The notes under the pieces are model-generated. The model did no database searches, was not told the origin of the DNA, and saw only the letters and a program-made list of their open reading frames with translations. A DNA stretch of 64,000 bases from Ochotona curzoniae (Eukaryota; Chordata; Mammalia; Lagomorpha; Ochotonidae): contig NW_024465369.1 in assembly GCF_017591425.1 (NCBI RefSeq), forward strand, positions 23,807,501 through 23,871,500, read 5' to 3'. Position 1 is the first letter of the stretch; every line of letters starts with the position of its first letter. Shown here piece by piece: positions 22,160-32,360 of the stretch. Both the position numbers and the translations under genes were made by a program.

Positions 22160-22865
22160 ATGGCTGTCATCAGGTAGAGTACTGCTCTATTTCCTAGTTT
22201 AATTTTTGTCCAGTTGTTCTACCCATCATTAGAGTATTGAAGTCTTCACCCATTATTACTGAATTGTCTATTTCTCCCTTCATTACCAACTCTTGATATT
22301 TTGTTTGATGTGTACTTATAAATGCTTTCTTGATGAATTGATATACCAACTGTGTGTAACAGTTTCCCTTTCCTTGTATCCTTACCAGTATTTATTATTT
22401 TCTAAATTTTTGATAATAGCCACTCTGACAAGTGTGAGGTCAGTGTGGTTTTGGTTTGCATTTCATAGATGACCAATACTGTTGAGCATTTCTTCATATA
22501 TTTATTGCTCATTTGCATTTCTTCTTTTGAGAACTGCCCATCTGGGTCCTTTGTCCATTTCTTGAAAGGATTGATTATATTTCATTATGGAGTGTTTTTT
22601 TAAAATTTGTTACATTCTGAATATTTGTTCCATATTAGATAAATAGCTCACAAATATGTGCTCCCATTTGGTCATATGTCTTTTCACTCTAGCAGTTGTT
22701 TCTTTTTCTGTGCAGGAGCTTCTAAGCTTGATATAATCCCATTTGCTTAATTTTGCTTTTGTTTCCTGGGATTTTGTGGGTCTTGTTGAAAAAAATTACC
22801 TATACCAATGCCCTAAGTTTTCCCTAGGTTTTCTTATTCTATATTTCCCCTTACATTCTTAGAAG
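22160..22865 (-). mobile_element. Old LINE-1 (L1M) mosaic, antisense, part 1
   Basis: 'agagtattgaagtcttcacc' and 'ctgtctatttctcccttc'-type text at 22225-22300 comes from one L1M region. From 22370 the text ('gatagccactctgacaagtg', 'gagcatttcttcatatattt', 'ttgataatcccatttgctt'-like at 22730) comes from the ORF2 3' end. The order is not that of one intact element, so this is either two adjacent insertions or a rearranged one. Confidence 0.82.
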
Positions 22866-23745
22866 TAGTATTTTTGTTCAATGCATTTAAAGCATTTACA
22901 ACTTAGCTTTCAAACCACAGATGTGAAATTAATCACAAATATTTTGGTCCAAAAGATGGAATTTACTTCTTAAGAACTGAAAATGCTTTTTAGAAAATTT
23001 ATATATTTTGTCTCATACTAGCACAGTGACTCTAGATTTCTAATAGTTACTTTTTGCATAATATTTTTTGTATCCTTTTCTTTTCAACATGTTCAAACTT
23101 TTAATCTAAATATGTCTGTAACTGAATCATCTGGCAAATTCTGCTATTCTACTAGACTGTTTTATCTACTCATATATGTTATTATTGATCAAGTGTGATT
23201 TGTATCTGACATCTTTTGTTTTCTATATATCTCATATCATTTTTTGTTCCTTTATTCCTTTCCTGATCTTTAAGTGAATATTTTCTAATACAATAGTTTA
23301 ACATGATGATTTTTCTCAAATATATTAAGTTAGTTTCTAAATGGTTGCTCCAGGGCTTAAGTATACCTGTGTCTTAGCATTCTCATTCTCTCTTTAACTT
23401 ACTGTAACTGAACTTTCATGCTCAATCCTTTTCTGAATGTACTCATCAAAAAAACAAGTTTTAAAATCCAATAATAAATTTCAGTTGTCATCTTACTCAA
23501 GCAGTATTTCATCTATGTAATCTTTCTCCCTATTTTGAATCTTTCTTTGTGTGGTTTCTAAGACACTATCCTTTTATCCTTTTATTCTACCGCACCAGTT
23601 TCTCTTGAGTTTCCTTTGCCAATTCCTTCCCATTCCTGTTTGTCAGAACTTTGTAATGGCCCAGGCCCTGGGAAGATCTTCTTTTCTTCTTTGTATTTCA
23701 TCTTTAGCTAATTTAACTCGGTCCAAGTACAAAAGACAAAGTTGA
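22866..23745 (-). mobile_element. Old LINE-1 (L1M) ORF2 segment, antisense, part 2
   Basis: 'tctatatatctcatatcatt', 'tttattcctttcctgatc', 'taaatggttgctccagggct' and 'caagcagtatttcatctatg' follow the complement of an internal ORF2 part found in L1MC/L1ME elements. It is strongly diverged and has no usable reading frame. Confidence 0.7.
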
Positions 23746-23794
23746 CAATCCTAAAACTATTTTCTCCCTGAACTTTTAGTTAACTTCTTTTAAA

Positions 23795-24136
23795 TTTTTT
23801 TTAAAGAGTTACTTGTTTGAAAGACACACAGAGAGAATGAATGAGTGAATGAATGAATGCAGAAAAGAAGAAAGGTCTTTCACCTACTGGTTCATTCCTA
23901 AATGGTTTCAGTAGCCAGGGCTAGCTAAGTCAGACCACAATCAGGAGCCAGGCTCTCCACCTGGGTTTCCCATGTGGGTAGCAGGATTACAGGAACTAAT
24001 GGCATCTTTTGCTACCTTCTGCACATTATCAGAATGCTGCATTGGAACTCTTATAGCTGGCTCTAAAACTGGCACTCTGGAATGGGATGCTGGTGTCACA
24101 AGCAGTGGCTTAACCCATGGCACCACAGTGTCCATT
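23795..24136 (-). mobile_element. Older CSINE
   Basis: 'tttgaaagacacacagagag', a short (GAAT)n stretch near 23840, 'tactggttcattcctaaatg', 'aatcaggagccaggctctcc', 'cccatgtgggtagcaggatt' and 'agtggcttaacccatggcac' together give an older C-repeat on the minus strand, nearly full length. Confidence 0.9.
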
Positions 24137-24423
24137 CCTCTGATTGCTTTTTGAGCATTTCCAGTTAAGGTTTAACAAACATCTCAATTTTAACATTTTT
24201 TAAGGACTGTGAAGCCTGTTCATATCTTTAGATACAACCTTATTATCTTTGGAAATTTATACCAAAATCTTGTAGTGATTCTTGACTCATTTCTTAGTGT
24301 CACACACTACATCTAACATATTAACAAATCCTGCTTGCTGTCTATTTTTATGTGCATCTCTAAGTCCATTTTTATTCTACAAATACTTCCATTTAAATAA
24401 ATATATTTCTACTCTACAAATAT

Positions 24424-24457
24424 ATTCATTGAAATATATACATACATATAAGTATAT
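24424..24457. repeat. TA/CA-rich microsatellite, left part
   Basis: 'gaaatatatacatacatata' is a mixed TA/CATA microsatellite. The neighbouring CSINE separates it from similar sequence at 24790-24853, so the SINE probably landed inside one microsatellite. Confidence 0.7.
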
Positions 24458-24782
24458 AAAGATTTGTTTATTTTTATTGCAGTCAGATATATAGAAGAAG
24501 AGAGACAGAGAGGAAGATCTTACATCCATCCAGTGATTCACTCCCTAAATGGCTGAAATGGCCAGAGCTGCACCGATCCAAAGACAGGAGCCAGGAACCT
24601 CCTCTAGGTCTCCCAACATGGGTGCAGGGTCCCAAGGCTTTGAGCCATCCTTGACTGCTTTTCCAGGCCACAAACAGGGAGCTGGATGGGAAGAAGAGCC
24701 TCTGAGATTAGAACCTGTGCCCATACGGGATCTTGGTGCATGCAAGGCAAGGACTTTAGCTGCTAGGCCACCGTGCTGGGCC
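24458..24782 (-). mobile_element. CSINE inserted in a microsatellite
   Basis: 'gatttgtttatttttattgc', 'agacagagaggaagatctta', 'agtgattcactccctaaatg', 'caggccacaaacagggagct' and the end 'gccaccgtgctgggcc' make a full-length minus-strand CSINE with TA/CA-rich microsatellite DNA on both sides. Confidence 0.95.
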
Positions 24783-24789
24783 TGTTAAT

Positions 24790-24853
24790 GTGCATATACA
24801 TATGCACATATACACATACATACATTTATACATATACACACACACATATATTT
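24790..24853. repeat. TA/CA-rich microsatellite, right part
   Basis: Alternating 'tgcatatacatatgcacata' and 'tacacacacacata' units, imperfect. Alternating purine-pyrimidine tracts of this kind can form left-handed DNA. Confidence 0.8.
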
Positions 24854-24984
24854 GAGAGAATACGGATCCACTAGTTTTACTACCCAAATGCCTCTATCAT
24901 CCAGGGATGGGTCACATTTAAGAAAGAAGCTCAGAACTCAATGAAGGTCAAGCATCTAAGCATTAAACCTAATATACTTGTTAA

Positions 24985-25162
24985 TCTGGAGTTCTTCAAT
25001 TACATTCTTCACCATTTTCCTGTACACTATATTCATAACAGCCAAGGTGACTTTTTTTAAAAAATAATTTTATGTGTACTTTTTCTGATTAAATAAACAC
25101 TCCAGTGCATCTGGGTCATTTAGAATAAAACTCAGTCTTTAGCATTATCTAGACCCTGTACT
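24985..25162 (+). mobile_element. L2 LINE, first part (split by LTRs)
   Basis: 'cactccagtgcatctgggtc', 'atttagaataaaactcagtc' and 'attatctagaccctgtac' match L2 'aaccctccaatggcttcccat...agaataaaatccaaactcc...gcatgatctggcc'. The element stops where an MLT1-type LTR begins and its distal part resumes near 26045. Confidence 0.7.
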
Positions 25163-25164
25163 AT

Positions 25165-25624
25165 TTATGTACTAATTATTCAGTGTCACATAAAAAATTA
25201 TCACAAAACTTAAAAGCTTGCAAGAACAACAAAAAATATGTATTATCTCTGGGATTTTCTCTGGGTCAGGAAATAACATTTTATCTAGGGTTCTGGATTA
25301 GAGCTGTTTATCAGGTCACGGTCAAAATTTTGGCCAGGGTAGCAGCTATCTGAGCACTTTCCTGAGGACAGAGGATTCACTTTTGAGAAGCTGTGCTTTC
25401 ATCCCTGGCATGTTAGTCCTGTTTTTTTGGTGGGAAGCTTAAATTTGCCAATATACTACTCGTTTTCTTCCGAATGAGCAACTCAAGAGAGAGTCGGAAG
25501 ACTTTGCCTATTTTATGCCTTAGTCTTGAAAATTATATAAGATCCCACTGTCACATCCTATTGATTGGAACTAAGTCTGGTCCACAATTAAGGGGAAGAT
25601 GTTGAAGCTCCCATTCCCAGAGGG
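25165..25624 (-). mobile_element. MLT1-type LTR (MaLR)
   Basis: On the plus strand 'tatcacaaaacttaaaagct', 'tctctgggtcaggaaataac', 'ggtcaaaattttggccaggg' and 'tcctattgattggaactaag' match the complement of MLT1-type LTRs. Their usual text is 'ccccaaaacttagtggc', 'gtgggtcaggaatctgg', 'tcaagatgttggcc' and 'ttctattggtta'. It is a solitary ancient LTR. Confidence 0.78.
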
Positions 25625-25633
25625 TGGGTTTCT

Positions 25634-26036
25634 TTGTTCATTTTCTGCTCCTACTAACATAATACCAGAAACTGGATAGCCTATAAAGAAAGGAGTTTTC
25701 TTTCGGCTCTAAGTTTGGGTCTAAAGTCGCCTTGCAGTTCTTCTCTAAGCTCAAGAGCCCTCATCTGGTGATGACCTTTTTTTCTGGCAGATTCCCAAAC
25801 TCAGAACATTAGAGAAGAGACAGGGATAGTGGAAGGGATGTAGCCAAGCTGGCTGTTACAGCAGCATTCTCTTGCAATAACCCATGAATCATTAATTGCA
25901 TAAATGGATTAATCTAATCATGATGCCATAGCCTTAATCACTTCTTAAAGGTCCCACCTAGCCCCATTTATTAAAATGATTCCATTCTAACATGAGTTCC
26001 TGAGGGCATGCACCATATTCATTCCATAGCAAAGAG
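25634..26036 (-). mobile_element. Second MaLR LTR (MST/MLT1 type)
   Basis: 'taacataataccagaaactg', 'ctggtgatgacc', 'ttgcataaatggattaatct', 'aaaggtcccacctagcccca' and 'ttcattccatagca' are the complement of MST/MLT1 LTR text. Usual wording is 'ataccacagactgg', 'taatggattaat' and 'aggccccacctc'. It lies directly beside the preceding LTR in the same orientation, about 10 bases apart, between the two L2 parts. Confidence 0.8.
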
Positions 26037-26044
26037 TTTGTAAG

Positions 26045-26558
26045 TCATGAAATTTGCCCATCAGATACTTCTCCAATTTCATTTCCTTCACTCTCCCACA
26101 TTTTACATACCCAACTTCAGCCATGTTTACACTTGCTAATCCTGAAACACAACAGATGTGAGATGTGCTTCTACCCTAGGGCCAATGCACTTATTATTTA
26201 TTCACTCTGCTGGGAAGAGTTTTTCTACCATCTGTCATGTGACTCACTACATTTGACATCTCTGCACTATGCTACCTTGTCACAGAGTACTTCCCAGAGC
26301 AGAGTACTACAATAGCTTTTTTGCCTCTGTTTTTCCCTTTTTCTGCTTAATTTGCCTTGCTTACTTTCTAGTTAATGTGACTACCTGAAAAATATGTGTA
26401 TTTCAATTAGTGTTGCTCATCATATGTGCTCTATTTGTCCTTAAATATTAAGTCCTTGTAGGAAGGCATTTGGTGTCTTTTGTCCACTTCTGTAACTCCC
26501 GTGCCCTGCACACTTGCTTGGCATGCTTTGAATACTTGATACATTATTCAATTAATAC
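26045..26558 (+). mobile_element. L2 LINE, distal part to 3' end
   Basis: 'ctctgctgggaagagttttt', 'tccttgtaggaaggcatttg', 'gtccacttctgtaactcccg' and 'gcacacttgcttggcatgct' follow the L2 3' terminus ('ctccatgagggcagggac...ccccagcgcctagaacagtgcctggcac'). Together with 24985-25162 it is best read as one L2 that later received two LTR insertions. Confidence 0.78.
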
Positions 26559-26767
26559 ATACTCTGTTCATACTTATTTTGGCAGCCATATCTACTACAC
26601 GTTTTGAAAGTATACAAATGTAAATCAGCTGGAATCATTTCCACCCTAAGAATTTTTAAGTCATTAACTTCTTTGATGCTATTTCACTTTTCCTTCTGTA
26701 TTATGTATTCAATAAAAATATCAATTTGGTGTTTTTGATATTTACCTTCTTTAAAGCAATGCCATTC

Positions 26768-27718
26768 TGTTTCTTTTTAAAAAATATTTTAACATATTTA
26801 TATAAAGAGAACAAATTTCATGCATTTCACAAATGAGATTTAGAAGTCTAGATATGCTTTCCATCCTATATTTCCCATTGTCTGCATGCTCCTCCACCTT
26901 TTGTCTTTCCGTTCATATTATTTTTTATAATAAACACTTGAGGTTCACTTTGGAGTCGGTCAGTCTTAACATTCCATTAAGGATCAAATGCAACAGCCAG
27001 GAAATAGAAAAAACCCTACTGTCCCTCAAGCATATGATCAAAGGTTATAAAAAGAATCAAATCTCAAATGTCAATTTCACTCATCTAAATTACAGTTCTT
27101 TAAATTAGTTATCACAGATGAGGAAATATATATGATTTCTGTCTTTTTGGGACTGGCTTACTTCACAAAGCATTATGAATGCAAAAGGCAGGATTTCATT
27201 CTTTTTAATGGCTGAGTGATATTCCATAGTATCTATCTCCCAGTTTCTTTATCCAGTTATTCATTAATGGATACTGAGTTGATTCCTTGTTAGCTATTGT
27301 GAATTGAGCTGCAATTAACATGGGTATGCAAATAACCTTCTTGGATGCTGATTTTATACCATTTGAGTAAATTCCTGGGTGTAGGATGGCTAAGTCATAT
27401 GGAAGATTTATTTTAGATCTCTGAGGAATCTCCAAATTATCCTCTATAATGGTTGTACTAATTTAATTCCCACCGACAGCAAACGATGGAACCTTTTCCT
27501 GCATATCCTCGAATCAGCAATTATTGCTTTTGGAATTTTGGGTGACAGCTATTCCAACTAGCGTGAGGAAAAACCTCCTAGTGGTTTTAATTTGCATTTT
27601 CCTGATGGCAGATACTCCTGAGCATTTTTTCATGTGGCTGTTGGTCGTTTGTATTTCATCCTTCGAAAAGTGCCTGTTCATGTCCTTTGAGAAACTTTGT
27701 GCTAGGCCTCAAAGGTAA
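26768..27718 (-). mobile_element. LINE-1 3' half, antisense
   Basis: The left end is the 3' UTR (complement): 'tttctttttaaaaaatattt', 'ttcatgcatttcacaaatga' and 'tttgtctttccg'. The ORF2 C-terminal region follows from about 27110: 'ctttttgggactggcttact' and 'ggctgagtgatattccatag'. It runs to 27718, where it stops. A plus-strand LINE-1 5' UTR starts about 125 bases further on, giving a head-to-head pair. Confidence 0.93.
27150..27435 (-). pseudogene. LINE-1 ORF2 C-terminal fragment
   Basis: The minus-strand frame at 27205-27435 stays open for 76 codons. It contains PYDLAILHPGIY and IAAQFTIANK, then NNWIKKLGDRYYGISLSH. These align with the LINE-1 ORF2 C-terminal pattern PYDPAIPLLGIYPK, FIAALFTIAK and DWIKKMWHIYTMEYYAAI. 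This region follows the reverse transcriptase and precedes the zinc-knuckle end of the protein. ORF2 protein cuts target DNA and reverse-transcribes LINE-1 RNA in the nucleus. This piece lacks the endonuclease and reverse transcriptase domains and is disrupted on both sides, so it cannot be functional. Confidence 0.88.
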
Positions 27719-27844
27719 TACATTAGATATTAACTGTCACTAACCACTTTGTAAGAAGGCATATAAGGCAGGATCTTCCTACCATCCCAATTATCATCAT
27801 TTTTAAGTTTCTATGAAAAAATTTTTTAAATTGTAAAGGTAGAG

Positions 27845-28981
27845 AGATGAGAATCAAGATGGCGGAATAGGGTAAGGACACGTTTAAACAGATAGAGAAA
27901 TATTAACCAGTATGAAGCAGAGAGGGCACATTCCAGGAAATAGGAGAGGACAGAACAACAACAGAGGGGTATCTGGAGACTGACAGACACAGGAAAGCAG
28001 GGAACAAAACAGTGTGGTATCACAGTGACTTATACCCCAGTGGTATTCAGCAAATGGTGATATAAATTGCACTAGCAGCCAGAACTTCACCAGCAACAAG
28101 TGGGAAGGAACGTTTACCAGGAGTTCAGGCAGTGAACCCAAAGAACTGTTCATCCTGCTGATCGGTTTGATTTGACCAGGAGCAGAGAGAGAACAGCAGA
28201 TCCTAGATAGGCAGTGCAGGAACAAGGTGATTTCACAACCCAGTCTGCCCCCCTAGAGCCATATTGGGTGCCATTTTGTTTATGGAAGCAAAGGCTATGT
28301 GGCAGGACTGAGCATGCAAGGAGCTGGGAACGAACTCATTTCTAACTCAGTGAGCTGCAACAATGTGGCATCTTATTGGTTCCACCCAAGATAGGTCCAA
28401 GAAGCGCTCAGACATGACTGCCAGCAGATCAAGAACTCTAGTAGTGGCATAACAGGTGCAGTGTGGAAAAACTTTAAGACTGCAGGGACAACAATGAGCT
28501 GTGAATATGCTGAGCTTGCGAGAACTCATTAAGCTCAGTGCATTGCACCAGTCCCACAGGAAAATAATACTGACTGTGGCATTGTATGGGTCAAGATAGG
28601 TCCATGTGGTCTTCAGAACTATTGACCAACAAGTTCCTAAAAGACTACCAATAACAACAACCTAGCTGTATAGAACTGGTGTCTCCCTAATCCTGGGATC
28701 TGCTCCAACAGGAAGAGGGGGAAAGGTTGTAAAGACTACAGTGCAGCCTCAGCACAGGACCACAGGAGGTGGAGAGTGGTGAGCCAGGAACTGGGGCTAT
28801 GGAGACCATAATGAAAATCTAACAAGAACCCAGACTTGGAACTCGCTGGAGGGAATGGCACAAGTGCCTGAAAACAAAGAGCTGTGTACCAACTGCAATA
28901 AGTAAAATTGAACTGTAGACCTGTGGGTGACAAAGCCTAGAAACCTATCCCAAGGAGAAAAATCTCATAAGTAGAAGCACA
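27845..28981 (+). mobile_element. LINE-1 5' UTR
   Basis: This 1.1-kb stretch begins 'gagaatcaagatggcgga', the typical opening of a LINE-1 5' UTR, and leads directly into an ORF1 start at 28982. It contains an internal YY1-like site (27855-27865). The 5' UTR of LINE-1 acts as its internal RNA polymerase II promoter. Retaining a 5' end is uncommon, since most copies are 5'-truncated. The part just upstream of ORF1 ('agcctagaaacctatcccaa') is as expected for an A-rich leader. Confidence 0.85.
27855..27865 (+). promoter_or_regulatory. YY1-like site in LINE-1 5' UTR
   Basis: 'caagatggcgg' fits the YY1 recognition sequence (complement CCGCCATCTTG). It lies about 10 bases from the apparent 5' end. 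Human LINE-1 carries a YY1 site at the equivalent place, where it sets the transcription start. Whether this decayed copy still binds is unknown. Confidence 0.7.
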
Positions 28982-29952
28982 ATGACCAAGAGCAAAAGAA
29001 GAGTCAAAGGCACAATGAACATTACTGAAGACTCTCCTGCCAAGGAGCAAAACCTTATGCCAACCTCAAAATTCACTGAGGAATACAATGAGAAAATGGG
29101 AGATACAGAATTCAGAACACTTGCTATAAAGCCTCTTATCAACAACGAGAAGCATATAAAGCAGGTGTTCAAGGAATTTAAGGAATATGTCACACTGGAA
29201 ATGAATCAAATGAAAGCTGATATAGCAGAAATGAAAAATAGAGTGGAGCAAAATAAAAGTACAGTGGACAGTCTCCAAAATAGAATAAAGGAGGCAGAAG
29301 AATCTCAAAATTAGAAGAGATTTCCTGTCACCAGGGGAAAACAAACAAAAAGCTGGAAGCAGAGCTGCATCAGGCCAAAAAAAGTGTTTAAGAATTGAAA
29401 GACACTATTAAAAAGCCAAATATAAGAGTTATGTGAGTTCCAAAAGGTGAAGAAAGAGAAGCTGGGTTTACAAATGTATTTAATGAAATAATAAGGGAAA
29501 AATTCCCTAGAGAAAGAATTGGTAAACAACATCCAGGAGGGGCACAGAACTCCCAACAAGTTTGACGAAAAGCAATCTTCACCAAGACACATGATCATCA
29601 AGCTCTCTTTAATCAAACATAAGGAAGAGATCCTTAAATGTGGACATGAAAAAAATCAACTGACATATAAAGGAATGCCAATTAAACTTGCAGGAGACCT
29701 CTCACAGGAAACTCTATAGGCAAGAAGAGAATGGAGCAACATATTCCAGAATCTAAAGGCAAAAAATTGTCAACCCAGGATAATGTACCCAGCAATACTT
29801 TCCTTTGTCCTTGAAAATGAAATAAAATTTTTCCACAGTAAAGAAAAGTTTAAAAAATATGCCTCTTCCAAGCCTGCCCTACAAAGGAAACTCAAAGATA
29901 TTCTCTTGACAGAGAAAATGAATAGTACCCACCAAAAACAAAGGAAAATATG
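28982..29952 (+). pseudogene. LINE-1 ORF1 (RNA-binding protein), decayed
   Basis: The first part, 28982-29314, is open for 110 codons and begins MTKSKRRVKG. It becomes a heptad-rich coiled coil (EMNQMKADIAEMKNRVEQNK), as in ORF1p trimerisation domains. A stop follows at 29312. Another frame continues the coiled coil (NKKLEAELHQAKKS) and the RRM-linked part (VPKGEEREAGFTNVFNEII), with stops. From 29519 the original frame returns with the C-terminal domain: SPRHMIIKLS, LTYKGMPIKL, then a TAG at 29717, and ARREWSNIFQNLKAKNCQPR and KPALQRKLKDILL up to a stop at 29950. These match the conserved ARREW, NCQPRI and RPAL blocks. ORF1p coats LINE-1 RNA; this copy is dead. Confidence 0.9.
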
Positions 29953-30038
29953 AAGAAAATCCTAGTAAAATAACAACAGAAGAAAACCAAATCAATGAAC
30001 AGCCCATTGCTAAAAGGACAGGACCAAATTACCACCCA

Positions 30039-30165
30039 TTCATATTAACCCTGCATGTAAATAGCTTAAACTCATCAATTAAATGTCATGAATTAGTAGA
30101 CTGGATTAAAAAAACAAAACCCATCTATTTGTTGCCTACAGAAGACACATTTCTCCAACAAAGAT
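30039..30165 (+). pseudogene. LINE-1 ORF2 N-terminus (endonuclease start), truncated
   Basis: About 87 bases after the ORF1 stop, the plus strand reads ILTLHVNSLNSSIKCHEL, then VDWIKK, and after a frame slip a text resembling NPSICCLQETHL. This is the start of the LINE-1 ORF2 endonuclease domain, whose consensus is LTLNVNGLNSPIKRHRLADW and CLQETHL. The glutamate of QETHL is a metal-binding residue in active endonucleases; here the block reads PTEDTFL in the main frame. The frame ends near 30165, where sequence of opposite orientation begins. It sits in the ORF1-ORF2 order expected for LINE-1. Confidence 0.82.
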
Positions 30166-30185
30166 CAGTGGAATCTATATCTCAT

Positions 30186-30400
30186 GGATTTTGATTTTTT
30201 TGTTTCATCTCTTCAAAACACTTTCTTCTGATTAAATTCTTCAATAACTCATAGATCATACAACAGCATCATTTTCTTCAAGAAGGTTCTGGACTTTCTT
30301 TTCCATTTCTTCAGCAACACATTAGTCATTCAGTAGCACATTATTTAACTTCATGGTGTTGTTAATTCCTTTTTTTTTCTTCCTGTTTTGGATTTTGTTT
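30186..30400 (-). mobile_element. Inverted LINE-1 ORF2 segment
   Basis: Read on the minus strand this gives KLNNVLLND and AEEMEKKVQNLLEEN. They match the LINE-1 ORF2 stretch WKLNNLLLNDYWV...EEMKAEIKKFLEEN, between endonuclease and reverse transcriptase. It is followed in the opposite orientation by a LINE-1 3' end, the classical sign of a twin-primed insertion with an inverted 5' portion. Confidence 0.8.
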
Positions 30401-30772
30401 TGTGGCTTTTCAATTAAATGTATAGTAACTGTAAATATAGTATAGTCAATGTGTAATTCAATTGGATGTATAGTAACTGTGTAATGGAGACTATCATATC
30501 CAGATGTGAGGATACAATTCAGTATGCACCTCTAGTTCTACACAAAAATGGACTCCCAATGAAACTTTTTACTCTATCTTGACAATGGGATGCTGGACTC
30601 TCTACCATTGTCCATGCCCACAATAATGGACATAGGGCTGTGTATGAAACCTATCCTATAGTAATGATATAGGGGAACTCAGTGAGGGTGGAGGGAATTG
30701 GGGAGGGCACAAGGGACATTCCATGTCCTATGGAACTGTATCATAAAATGATAATAATAAAAAGAAGTAAAT
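30401..30772 (+). mobile_element. LINE-1 3' UTR and tail
   Basis: 'atcttgacaatgggatgctg', 'accattgtccatgcccacaa', 'taatggacatagggctgtgt', a G-rich run 'gtggagggaattggggagg' and 'gaactgtatcataaaatgat' ending in an A-rich tail form a lagomorph-type LINE-1 3' UTR. It includes a short near-duplication at 30410-30480 ('atgtatagtaactgt' occurs twice). Confidence 0.88.
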
Positions 30773-30778
30773 TTTTTT

Positions 30779-31132
30779 AAAAAGGCGGAGAGAAACAAAT
30801 GGGGTGGTGAGAAAGAAGGTATAATGGGAGGTATGATGGGTAGTGGGTAGAGGAAAGCAGAAACGGGGAGAGGACAAAAGGGGAGAATAGAGTTCTTGTC
30901 CATTGCTTCACTTTGCAAATGCCCTCAACAGCTGAAGCCAAGTGCTTAGAAGGCAAGAACTCCACCCAGCCTTTCTACTTCCCATGGCAAGGATCCAAAC
31001 ACTTGATCTGTTATTTATGTACTTTCTTTCAGAATGTGCATTAGTAGGAAGCTTGGTCAAAGCTGAGTAGCCTAGACTCAAACCAGTACTCAGATATATA
31101 GTGGCTTAACATGTTATGTCAAAATGCTCACT
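30779..31132 (-). mobile_element. Older CSINE
   Basis: 'gtccattgcttcactttgca', 'gatccaaacacttgatctgt', 'gtgcattagtaggaagcttg', 'gactcaaaccagtactcaga' and 'gtggcttaacatgttatgtc' correspond to the older C-repeat on the minus strand. A purine-rich stretch at 30780-30890 extends its tail side. It inserted at or near the tail of the LINE-1 to its left. Confidence 0.88.
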
Positions 31133-31884
31133 CCTTTTCTTTTTTTTAAATGCTGGAGGGATATATTGTACTAAAACATCTTACTTTTATCTCATCTCTT
31201 TTTTATTCTATCAGATAAAATTGATCTCCATGCAAATTCTGAAGTAAACATTTTATCCTGTATCATTGTCATGAACTGATGTTTTGCTAGCCCAGATGAA
31301 AATGTGATGATTCTTTTGAATTTCTGTAAAGGACACATTGATGCTAACCATGTACTATCAAATTAAAGACTCAAAGATGCACATATGCAGTTCCAATATT
31401 CTCAAAGTCCATTTACAGCTCTTGGTTACAATAACAGAAATCAAGAATGATACATTATTGTGAGCATTTACGGCTATGTGATGGATGCAAAGTACAGAGA
31501 TTGGAAACAGAACATGAAAATTAATGGAAAAATCAGAAAGTTTTCTTTATTCTTACATTTCTGAAAAAAAAGTCATGATGCTACTCTAAATATGAGATTG
31601 ACATTGGCTCATCCCTGGATCCTGAGTTGTAACATCTTCTCTATCCACCATACCAGCTCAGACTAGACTAGAGTTCCTCAGTCCCAATTCTACATCCTCA
31701 GGAGAAAGAATCTAAGTGCCCTTCATGTCTTCACATTTAAGAGGACTATGAAATACAAAACAAAACAAGATTGGACAACATAAAGCATCGTTTTTAAAAA
31801 GATACCAGATTGATGGAACATGGGTTGCAATTCCAACTCTTCCATCTATGATATGTCATTCACAACAAACAAGGGATAAAAGAA
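31133..31884. other. Unassigned stretch
   Basis: About 750 AT-rich bases; nothing recognised. Confidence 0.5.
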
Positions 31885-32335
31885 CAAGCCAAATGGCAAC
31901 ATGAGGCAAATCCAGAAGATGGAAAATTCCACAGGACAACTGACAGGTCTTCTCAATAAATTGATGTTATTAAGACAAAAAGTTCTTCAGGTACATAAAA
32001 GACACAGTGTATACAGTGTGAGGTCCCAGGTTGGATATCCACTGAAACATACCAACTATAAAGGATACTTCTGGGTCATTGGGGAAACTTTAATTTAGTT
32101 TTAGAATTAGCTAAGAAGAAAATAAACTGCTTGATGATTGAAAAAGCAGGTTTTAGAACCAGGTTACAGCATGATCTCATTGTGATATATATAAAATAGG
32201 ACCCGAAAGTATTTGCTTTGAGGTGTTATACTAGTGAACTCTGAGTAACAGGAATATGATATTTTCATTTTTATATGTACTTCTCTATTTAAAAAAATGC
32301 ATCACACATGTACTCTTTACATATCACCAAAGTAG
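31885..32335 (+). mobile_element. Old LINE-1 (L1ME-like) 3' UTR
   Basis: 'gaggcaaatccagaagatgg', 'attccacaggacaactgaca', 'gtgaggtcccaggttggata' and 'acagcatgatctcattgtga' follow the wording of L1ME-type 3' ends ('ctacaggacaactggcctg...ccctggattggatcctg'). The subfamily is uncertain. Confidence 0.65.
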
Positions 32336-32360
32336 TTTTTAAAGAGTTCATCTATTTACA

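Noticed and set aside
27884..28225. 113-codon minus-strand open frame
   Set aside because: It is the antisense of the LINE-1 5' UTR.
29066..29616. Minus-strand open frames of 92 and 101 codons
   Set aside because: Both are antisense shadows of LINE-1 ORF1.
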